From positions 1 through 15,324 of the forward strand of contig DDIE01000050.1 in the NCBI GenBank assembly GCA_002338385.1: DNA of 15,324 bases. Reading direction: 5' to 3'. The position numbers and the translations under genes are program-made. Positions 8,330 to 13,801 of this stretch are shown here, piece after piece (position 1 is the first letter of the stretch; each line of letters starts with the position of its first letter). Source of the DNA: Proteobacteria bacterium UBA1858 (GTDB taxonomy: Bacteria > Pseudomonadota > Gammaproteobacteria > UBA4575). The notes beneath the pieces are model-generated. The model did no database searches and was not told the DNA's origin. It was given only the letters and a program-made list of their open reading frames with translations.

Positions 8330-9643
8330 CTAGAATTTAAACACCACATCGGTTTGCAGGACCTTCTGTTGGTCATCATCGTTACTTGCAAAAGGAGCGG
8401 CATCTGGTGCATCTCGCTCCGTGTCGTAGTAATCGATGCCAAACACGACATTCTTATGCAAACCATAGTTAAAGATAAACTCACTGCCTTTAATCGCTGT
8501 TTCGCCACCAAAGCGATCTGAATCAGGGAAATTATCTAGGAAGGCGTCCTGCTCTAAGTCGGCATAGACGTATTTGAACTGCCATTGATGTCTGTTGCTA
8601 ACTTTTTTATCACCAAATTTAAAGCCGAGCGCATAGCCCTTGTCCTCTTCACTGTCACTGTTCTTTATGTAGTCACCGAACACGGCAAATACCTTGCCTG
8701 ACATAAATACATCTTGCATACCCAACTCGGCAGATAAGCCTAATGAGTCATAGTCATATTGATAATTACCATCGGCATTGACAGTATTTGTGTCTCTTAT
8801 GTTGTCTAACAATGGCTCTCCTTCCACATCATCGAAGCGATATAAGGCGCCAGCAACGTTAGCGTAGATATTATCGATTTTGAATTTATGCCCCAACTGG
8901 ATATATTTCATAAAGGGATCGTCTTTGCTGCCACTCTCTTCATCCAGAATCCAAATACCCGCGTTGGCATAACTGGTGCCTGCCGCATTATCCGTATGCA
9001 AATGCACGGACAAACCCTCTGGGTTGATATCACCATCCCAGATCAAGTCAGTCGGTGCCCACAGATAGGCTTTGCGCTTAAATTTACCCGCTACCACTTT
9101 TGCATAGTCAACGGGTTGCCACTGCGCATAAGCATAATCAAGGCGTACGTCCTTGGTTGAGAAGGTATCGTCCAAAGTCTCATTGGTCGATGTGGGATCA
9201 TCGCTACCACTGGCAAAGCCTAAACCCACCTTAACATCATCATTGACCTCGCCTACAGCGCCTAGGCGCAAACGATAACGATAACGTGTGCGACTGGGAT
9301 CGTCAGCATTATCGGCGTCATCCACTTTTTCGTACTGCCGGCGTAAACGCAGATCACCTTTCAGTTTAATTTTTTCGGCCCATTGTTTTTTACCATCCGC
9401 CTGCACTATTTTAGCTAGCTTCTGGTCTGTGGTTTTTTCCATCTCGGCATGAGTGCGCTCAGCATCAGCATCTACCGAGTTCTTGAGAACACTGTAGGCC
9501 TGTTCGCTAATCGTGCCGTTGTCACGCAGCACCTTGAGCAGTTCCTTGATCGCATCATTCGATGCAAATACCGGGCTGGCGCACAGGGCTAACACCATCA
9601 TGCCAAATGCTGCAACTGACCTGCCATATTTCAATATCATCAT
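8330..9643 (-). CDS. Outer-membrane porin, probably Pho-regulated
   Basis: This is a probable beta-barrel porin. It has a signal peptide with cleavage expected after SPVFA (about residue 27) and then a helical, charged stretch (about 30-85) of the kind that precedes some barrels. Alternating strands follow, such as GDLRLRRQYE, RYRYRLRLGAVG and VRLDYAYAQWQP, and the protein ends VVFKF; a C-terminal Phe is the usual outer-membrane assembly signal. It resembles the 'putative porin' family of gammaproteobacteria rather than OprP proper, so substrate specificity is inferred only from context. The start could be GTG 9646, ATG 9643 or ATG 9640; GAG stands eight bases before 9643. A strong Pho box lies upstream and a terminator downstream, so it is a single-gene unit. 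A role in phosphate or polyphosphate entry is plausible. Confidence 0.85.
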   Translation of the reverse strand: MMILKYGRSVAAFGMMVLALCASPVFASNDAIKELLKVLRDNGTISEQAYSVLKNSVDADAERTHAEMEKTTDQKLAKIVQADGKKQWAEKIKLKGDLRLRRQYEKVDDADNADDPSRTRYRYRLRLGAVGEVNDDVKVGLGFASGSDDPTSTNETLDDTFSTKDVRLDYAYAQWQPVDYAKVVAGKFKRKAYLWAPTDLIWDGDINPEGLSVHLHTDNAAGTSYANAGIWILDEESGSKDDPFMKYIQLGHKFKIDNIYANVAGALYRFDDVEGEPLLDNIRDTNTVNADGNYQYDYDSLGLSAELGMQDVFMSGKVFAVFGDYIKNSDSEEDKGYALGFKFGDKKVSNRHQWQFKYVYADLEQDAFLDNFPDSDRFGGETAIKGSEFIFNYGLHKNVVFGIDYYDTERDAPDAAPFASNDDDQQKVLQTDVVFKF

Positions 9644-9669
9644 CACTTAACTCACTTTTAGTCATATTA

Positions 9670-9696
9670 ATGGCAAATAGATTACAAAAATGTAAT
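9670..9696. promoter_or_regulatory. Second Pho-like site overlapping a 6-4-6 palindrome in the porin leader
   Basis: On the plus strand ATTACA-AAAA-TGTAAT (9681-9696) is a perfect inverted repeat. Overlapping it, the minus strand reads TTGTAAT-CTAT-TTGCCAT (9687-9670), which has the 7-4-7 layout of a Pho box. It lies downstream of the proposed porin transcription start and about 30 bases before the start codon. It could be an accessory PhoB site, an operator for another regulator or a weak leader hairpin. Confidence 0.35.
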
Positions 9697-9708
9697 GTCG
9701 CGATGCGG

Positions 9709-9742
9709 ATAATAGGTCGTCTTTATTTCAAATTAATTACAG
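9709..9742 (-). promoter_or_regulatory. Pho-box promoter of the porin gene
   Basis: The minus strand reads CTGTAAT-TAAT-TTGAAAT (9742-9725), a 10-base spacer, then TATTAT (9714-9709). The first half-site differs from the E. coli CTGTCAT at one base, the linker is all A/T as in the consensus, and the distance to the -10 is typical for PhoB promoters. The leader would be about 60 bases. This is the best Pho promoter in the window. Confidence 0.75.
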
Positions 9743-9822
9743 AATGTCATTTATTCGCGCCTGCTTTATGCCCTTATTGTCACTCTACGTGTAGACCCTG
9801 AGAGAATCTGATTGCGCCGAGC

Positions 9823-9910
9823 TAGCCACACTTCAATCAATCACCGCAGCTAATGATTGAGTGGCAACAATGACAGAAGGTTGCTGCCACTGAGCGTGAC
9901 AGGTTGGCTA
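9823..9910. repeat. Mutually exclusive inverted repeats (structured element)
   Basis: A central segment TGATTGAGTGGCAAC (9854-9868) can pair to the left with GCCAC..TCAATCA (9825-9839; 12 bp with a 3-base bulge). It can also pair to the right with GTTGCTGCCACT (9880-9891; about 9 bp with a bulge). Both pairings use GTGGC, so only one stem can form at a time. TAGCCA (9823-9828) and TGGCTA (9905-9910) could close the whole element. This resembles a switch-like RNA or a small palindromic repeat. It lies after the PAP2 stop (minus strand) and upstream of the porin promoter. No function is assigned. Confidence 0.45.
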
Positions 9911-9954
9911 AGACCCGTGAGTAGAGACCCGGTGGCCGAGGCTATTTGCTATGA

Positions 9955-10497
9955 CTAGAGCGTAATTAATACTACGCTGGAAAGTGCCAGAATACTGCCG
10001 AGTAACGCACCGGCAAAAACATCTGTTGGATAGTGTAATCCCAAAATTACTCGGGACAAGGCGACCAGCGAGGTGAAGCCCCAGACAAGATAGGCAATCT
10101 GTGGCAGATAAATACTGAACATGATACTGAATGAGAAAGCATGCATGGTATGTCCAGAGGGAAAGCTGTAGCGATCGAGCGCGGGTGCGGCTTGTTGAAT
10201 GATGTCACAGTTGATGAATGGTCGCTCACGTACCAGCTTTTGCTTGAGAAATTTATACACCATCAGTACCACTAGCGCTGTCAGCATAATATGGATGAGC
10301 TGATAAAGACCCTGCATGCCATACAAATATGGCAGCAATGCGCCAAGCGAGTACCATAAAACGCCATCACCCATGCGACTGATAGCGCGGAAAAATAACC
10401 TGACAGCTGTCTTACGACTGCTACTATTGAGCAAGATGCATAAGCGCGTTTCCAGGTGGTCGGCTCGACTCAGGATTTGATGTAATTTTGCCTGCAT
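9955..10497 (-). CDS. PAP2-family membrane phosphatase
   Basis: This is a type-2 phosphatidic acid phosphatase family protein of 180 residues, integral to the inner membrane. The three family motifs are intact: KQKLVRERP (residues 85-93, the KX6RP motif), FPSGH (112-116, with catalytic His116) and SRVILGLHYPTD (148-159, with nucleophile His155 and Asp159). Several hydrophobic segments surround them. Family members remove phosphate from phosphatidic acid, phosphatidylglycerol phosphate or undecaprenyl pyrophosphate, and sequence alone does not separate these. It is transcribed divergently from the plcP-like gene across a 224-base region, which suggests a role in phosphate recovery from lipids or in making diacylglycerol. 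The start has only a weak ribosome site. Family is certain, substrate unknown. Confidence 0.9.
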   Translation of the reverse strand: MQAKLHQILSRADHLETRLCILLNSSSRKTAVRLFFRAISRMGDGVLWYSLGALLPYLYGMQGLYQLIHIMLTALVVLMVYKFLKQKLVRERPFINCDIIQQAAPALDRYSFPSGHTMHAFSFSIMFSIYLPQIAYLVWGFTSLVALSRVILGLHYPTDVFAGALLGSILALSSVVLITL

Positions 10498-10666
10498 AGC
10501 TTATCAATACGTCACATGGGTTAGGTGTAATATAGTGCTTGATTGTCATATTATGCCAGCTATATTTCATGCGCGTGATGACTATATGAACGAATCATGA
10601 CTGTTATGTATAAATATAGCCACAACTACCAATATTTAATAAATAGTTCATGCTTGATTCATAGAT

Positions 10667-10700
10667 TTGTAACCATTCCGACATAACCTGTCGACAATCT
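10667..10700 (+). promoter_or_regulatory. Candidate Pho box upstream of plcP operon
   Basis: TTGTAAC-CATT-CCGACAT (10667-10684) has the 7-4-7 layout and shares TTGTAACCA with the phoB promoter. CTGTCGA follows at 10688, a possible third unit. With the usual 10-base spacer the -10 would be CAATCT (10695-10700), only a fair match. The transcript would then begin near 10707, leaving a leader of about 15 bases. Confidence 0.45.
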
Positions 10701-10710
10701 AATCTATGCA

Positions 10711-10714
10711 AAGG
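10711..10714 (+). promoter_or_regulatory. Ribosome binding site supporting a TTG start
   Basis: AAGG stands seven bases before TTG at 10722. No ATG or GTG lies in frame between here and the first conserved motif ISDVHLG, so this site fixes the unusual TTG start of the plcP-like gene. Confidence 0.6.
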
Positions 10715-10721
10715 TTTTCCA

Positions 10722-11522
10722 TTGGTCGAATCTACCCCGCTTAGAGTAAGAAGTATTTGGATATCAGACGTTCACCTCGGTTTCAGAGGCTGCCAAGCAC
10801 AGACCCTGCTAGATTTTCTCCACAGCACAGAATGCGAATACTTATACTTAGTGGGAGATATCGTCGATTTTTGGAGTTTACAAAAATCATCCTACTGGCC
10901 ACAAGCGCATACTAATGTTGTTCGCTCAATACTGGGTAAAGCCAAACATGGTACCAAAGTAATCTACGTGCCTGGCAATCATGATGAAGTCATGCGCGAG
11001 TATTGTGGTTACTCATTCGGTAATGTCGAAATACATCTAGACTACACACATACTACGGCCGATGGTAAAAAATTGCTGATATTGCACGGTGATGAGTTCG
11101 ATACGATTGTTAAGCACAGTCAGTTCATCGCCAAACTGGGAAGTTGGGCTTACGATACCCTGCTACAGCTCAATCAGTACGTTAATATCTTCCGCAAATT
11201 ATTTAAAAAAGATTATTGGTCGTTAGCCAAATACCTCAAGCTGAAAGTTAAAAATGCAGTCAATTATATCGGCAGCTTTGAGGATGCACTCGCACATCTT
11301 GCCAACGAAAAGAATGTAGATGGGGTTGTTTGTGGACATATCCATCATGCTGAGATTCGTTACATAGACGACGTACTTTATTGCAATGATGGCGACTGGG
11401 TTGAGAGTTGCTCTAGCCTAATTGAGCATGCAGATGGGCGCCTTGAGCTTATCTATTGGAGTGAGGATAAGGTAGAGGTCATATCCGATCGAGCTAAGGT
11501 TGCCGATAAACAAGCCGCCTAA
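10722..11522 (+). CDS. plcP: PlcP-like metallophosphoesterase (phospholipase C of lipid remodelling)
   Basis: This is a calcineurin-like metallophosphoesterase of 266 residues with all metal-binding motifs: SDVH (Asp16, His18), GDIVD (Asp46), GNHDE (Asn86, His87), HGDEFD (His122) and GHIHH (His206, His208), followed by GDWVESC (224-230). Automatic annotation would often call this UDP-2,3-diacylglucosamine diphosphatase (LpxH-like). However, the extended central helices (YWSLAKYLKLKVKNAVNYIG), the GDWVESC motif and the following glycosyltransferase match PlcP. In rhizobia and marine bacteria PlcP cleaves phosphatidylethanolamine and related lipids to diacylglycerol under phosphate starvation. 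It starts at TTG with AAGG upstream; no other start precedes the catalytic core. It is the first gene of an operon with two glycosyltransferases and ppk1 and lies next to pst-phoBR. Family is secure; the PlcP role is a well-supported inference. Confidence 0.85.
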   Translation: MVESTPLRVRSIWISDVHLGFRGCQAQTLLDFLHSTECEYLYLVGDIVDFWSLQKSSYWPQAHTNVVRSILGKAKHGTKVIYVPGNHDEVMREYCGYSFGNVEIHLDYTHTTADGKKLLILHGDEFDTIVKHSQFIAKLGSWAYDTLLQLNQYVNIFRKLFKKDYWSLAKYLKLKVKNAVNYIGSFEDALAHLANEKNVDGVVCGHIHHAEIRYIDDVLYCNDGDWVESCSSLIEHADGRLELIYWSEDKVEVISDRAKVADKQAA

Positions 11523-11557
11523 TTAATAACGTCTATTATCTTATTGGTGTGACCTAG

Positions 11558-11596
11558 CCAGTGTCTGGTATAAGATGGGCAGATGTTAAATACCAG
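11558..11596 (+). repeat. Stem-loop in the plcP-agt intergenic leader
   Basis: CTGGTAT (11565-11571) and ATACCAG (11590-11596) form a perfect 7-bp inverted repeat around an 18-base loop. A competing short hairpin, CCAG-TGT-CTGG (11558-11568), shares the left arm. The gap is 101 bases, longer than the other gaps in this operon. TGGTATAAG also resembles an extended -10, so a promoter, an mRNA processing site or an attenuator are all possible. There is no T tract, so it is not an intrinsic terminator. Confidence 0.4.
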
Positions 11597-11623
11597 CCCT
11601 AACAATCCACACTCGGATAAGCA

Positions 11624-12625
11624 ATGAGACTCATTATTGTCACAGATGCATGGAAACCGCAGGTTAATGGTGTCGTCACTACCTTAGGTAAAACGCGTGA
11701 CACGATTCAGGCAATAGGTCATGAAGTGACTGTAATTAATCCTGCTGATTATAAAACACTACCGTGCCCAACTTATCCTGAAATTAAATTAGCTTTAAAT
11801 CCTGGTCGACGTGTTGCCTCAGCAATCGACGCGTTTGATCCCACCCATATTCACATTGCTACCGAGGGTCCTTTGGGACTGGCAGCGCGCAGTTACTGTA
11901 TTAACCATAGTTTAAATTTTACAACTTCGTATCACACCCAATTCCCAGAGTATATCCGTGAGCGTATTCCCATACCCTTGAATATTTCTTACAGTTTTTT
12001 CCGCTGGTTTCACAGTCGTGCGACCCGCACTATGGTTGGCACACCCCATCAGCGCACGCTCTTAGAGCAGCGTGATTTTAAGAATATTGTATTGTGGACA
12101 CGTGGTGTTGATGCCAGCATCTTCATGCCTAAAGATAAAGCATTTCTGAACTATGCACGGCCAATCTGGATCTATGTCGGACGTGTTGCAGTAGAAAAAA
12201 ATATCGAAGCTTTTCTATCACTCGATATCCCAGGCACCAAAGTTGTGATTGGTGATGGCCCGGCCATCAGCGAATTGAGCACGCGCTACACAGAAGTTAA
12301 ATTTGAAGGTTATAAGTTTGGCGCTGAACTCGCGAGTTATATCGCGGCGGGTGATGTATTCGTGTTCCCCAGCCTTACCGATACATTTGGCGTGGTGATG
12401 TTAGAGGCCATGGCATGTGGACTACCGGTAGCCGCCTTCCCGGTAACAGGCCCACGAGATGTGGTGCGCAATGGTACCACTGGTTGTTTAAATGATGACC
12501 TGAAAACAGCTGCCATGAATGCGTTACAGCTGAATCCTCAGGATTGTACTCAGCAAGCCTCAGAGTACACTTGGGAACAGGCGACCAGACAATTTATTGA
12601 TAACCTCACGCCCGCCAGAAACTAA
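11624..12625 (+). CDS. agt: Agt-like GT4 glycosyltransferase (diacylglycerol glycosylation)
   Basis: This 333-residue GT-B fold glycosyltransferase has the N-terminal glycine-loop region VTDAWKPQVNGVVTTL (residues 6-21), the acceptor-side motif HIATEGPLGLAAR (77-89) and SYHTQFPEYI (102-111). The C-terminal nucleotide-sugar domain has YVGRVAVEKN (184-193) and TDTFGVVMLEAMACGLPVA (252-270). The usual EX7E pair is DX7E here (Asp253, Glu261), a variant I recall as common in this subfamily. The sequence resembles the alphaproteobacterial Agt enzymes next to plcP, which transfer glucose or glucuronic acid to diacylglycerol. Donor and product are not visible from the sequence. It starts at ATG with GGAT six bases upstream, 101 bases after plcP. 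The symbol rests on context and resemblance. Confidence 0.82.
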   Translation: MRLIIVTDAWKPQVNGVVTTLGKTRDTIQAIGHEVTVINPADYKTLPCPTYPEIKLALNPGRRVASAIDAFDPTHIHIATEGPLGLAARSYCINHSLNFTTSYHTQFPEYIRERIPIPLNISYSFFRWFHSRATRTMVGTPHQRTLLEQRDFKNIVLWTRGVDASIFMPKDKAFLNYARPIWIYVGRVAVEKNIEAFLSLDIPGTKVVIGDGPAISELSTRYTEVKFEGYKFGAELASYIAAGDVFVFPSLTDTFGVVMLEAMACGLPVAAFPVTGPRDVVRNGTTGCLNDDLKTAAMNALQLNPQDCTQQASEYTWEQATRQFIDNLTPARN

Positions 12626-12646
12626 TTCGACTGATTCTTTTCTGGC

Positions 12647-13798
12647 ATGAAAATCTTAATGATATCGGATGTTTATTTCCCTCGGATCAATGGGGTATCT
12701 ACCTCGATTCAGACGTTTAAGAATGAATTTCAAGCGCGTGGCCATCAGGTCAGTCTGATAGTACCGTCCTATGTCACTGACGTTACACCCGCGAGCGATA
12801 TTATGCGGATACCTTCTTTTGGTATCCCCTACGATCCTGAAGATCGGATGATGAAATTCTCGGCCATCGTGCGCCTGATTCCAGAACTTGCTCAACAGAA
12901 TTTTGATATCGTCCATATCCACACACCTTTTATCGCACACTACGCGGGAATCAAAATTGCCAAAGCTTTACAGATACCCAGCGTACTCACATACCATACT
13001 TTATTTGAAGAATACCTATATCACTACATCCCGTTTTTACCGAAACAGTTTTTGCGTTTTTTCGCACGCCGTTTTTCATCCGGTCAATGCAACCAAGTAT
13101 CTGGCGTCATCGCGCCCTCATCAATTATTGTTAATCTGCTAAAAGACTATGGGGTGAAGAACAACATCACTATCATCCCAACAGGCATAGACTCAGATAA
13201 ATTTGCCCAGGCTCATCCCGATCAATTCCGCCACAAGTATAATATTCCCGATAACAGAAAGCTGTTGCTCAATGTTAGTCGCGTGGCATTCGAAAAGAAC
13301 ATGGGTCTGCTGCTAGACGTAGTTCAGGAATTGAAACATACATTACCTGAGATATTTCTGATTATCGCCGGCGAAGGTCCAGCTAAAAAAGATTATCAGC
13401 AGCAGGTGATTAAGATGGGTTTGCAAGATAATGTCAGTTTTGTTGGTTACCTTGACCGCAACAGTGAATTGATTGACTGTTATCATTGTGCGGATATTTT
13501 TGTATTTAGCTCAAAAACCGAAACTCAAGGCTTAGTCCTCCTGGAGGCAATGGCCTCAGGCACACCGGTAGTATCGATAGCGGCTATGGGCACAGTTGAT
13601 ATTTTAACCGATTGCGAGGGTGCTTTAATCAGCACTGAGCAAGTCAGTGACTTTGCTCAAAAAGTAGCAACTTTATTACAAGATCCAGAGCAATATGCCA
13701 GCATAAGCGAAGCAGCTAGAATATATGCCGCAAACTGGAACTCATCTAACTTAGCTGGGAGAATGTTGGCTTTCTATGACCAAGTACTCAATACTTAA
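12647..13798 (+). CDS. GT4 glycosyltransferase, diacylglycerol glucosyltransferase-like
   Basis: This is a second GT-B glycosyltransferase, 383 residues long and clearly distinct from the preceding one. It has the N-terminal ISDVYFPRINGVSTSI (6-21), VHIHTPFIAHYAG (89-101), the acceptor-side TYHTLFEEYLYHYIP (115-129), VIAPSS and IPTGID, then NVSRVAFEKNMG (209-220) and an intact EX7E pair (Glu292, Glu300). The TYHT..EEYLHYI block resembles the 1,2-diacylglycerol 3-glucosyltransferases of Firmicutes and Acholeplasma (monoglucosyldiacylglycerol synthase type). It begins 21 bases after the first transferase with only a weak ribosome site (CTGG), so coupled translation is likely. It may make an alternative glycolipid or add a second sugar. 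Glycosyltransferase identity is secure; lipid acceptor is inferred. Confidence 0.85.
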   Translation: MKILMISDVYFPRINGVSTSIQTFKNEFQARGHQVSLIVPSYVTDVTPASDIMRIPSFGIPYDPEDRMMKFSAIVRLIPELAQQNFDIVHIHTPFIAHYAGIKIAKALQIPSVLTYHTLFEEYLYHYIPFLPKQFLRFFARRFSSGQCNQVSGVIAPSSIIVNLLKDYGVKNNITIIPTGIDSDKFAQAHPDQFRHKYNIPDNRKLLLNVSRVAFEKNMGLLLDVVQELKHTLPEIFLIIAGEGPAKKDYQQQVIKMGLQDNVSFVGYLDRNSELIDCYHCADIFVFSSKTETQGLVLLEAMASGTPVVSIAAMGTVDILTDCEGALISTEQVSDFAQKVATLLQDPEQYASISEAARIYAANWNSSNLAGRMLAFYDQVLNT

Positions 13799-13801
13799 AA
13801 C

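Larger units (their letters stand above)
9644..9954. other. Gene-free stretch between PAP2 and porin genes
   Basis: No credible protein gene was found in these 311 bases on either strand. The left 100 bases hold the porin promoter and leader. The right half (9785-9910) holds inverted repeats, described separately. Nothing resembles a tRNA, and no T-tract terminator for the PAP2 gene was seen. AGACCC occurs three times (near 9793, 9911 and 9924) without clear meaning. Confidence 0.5.
10498..10721. promoter_or_regulatory. Divergent promoter region, PAP2 and plcP
   Basis: This region lies between two divergent genes and must hold both promoters. On the plus strand TATAAA (10609-10614) is a possible -10 of a basal promoter and TTGTCAT (10543-10549) is a lone Pho half-site. 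On the minus strand CAGTCAT-GATT-CGTTCAT is a weak 11-base repeat, and CATAAT lies nearer to the PAP2 start. None of these is strong; the best Pho-like site is listed separately. Confidence 0.4.

Noticed and set aside
9588..9600. Possible lipobox (LALC) in the porin signal peptide
   Set aside because: The residue before Cys is Leu, not Gly, Ala or Ser, and a normal signal-peptidase site (SPVFA) follows.
9870..9902. Two CTGTCAY half-sites on the minus strand as a Pho box
   Set aside because: They are 26 bases apart, not 11 or 22, lie inside the inverted-repeat element and have no -10 at a suitable distance.
9780..9954. A tRNA or other classic RNA gene in the gene-free stretch
   Set aside because: No cloverleaf, anticodon stem or CCA end could be built; only the inverted repeats are supported.
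10700..10705. TAATCT as -10 of the plcP promoter
   Set aside because: Transcription would start at about 10712, inside the ribosome binding site AAGG, so this hexamer cannot give a normally translated mRNA.
10722..11522. Calling this gene lpxH (lipid A synthesis)
   Set aside because: The fold is shared, but the longer length, the GDWVESC motif, the neighbouring glycosyltransferases and the Pho context fit PlcP better. LpxH activity is not excluded by sequence alone.
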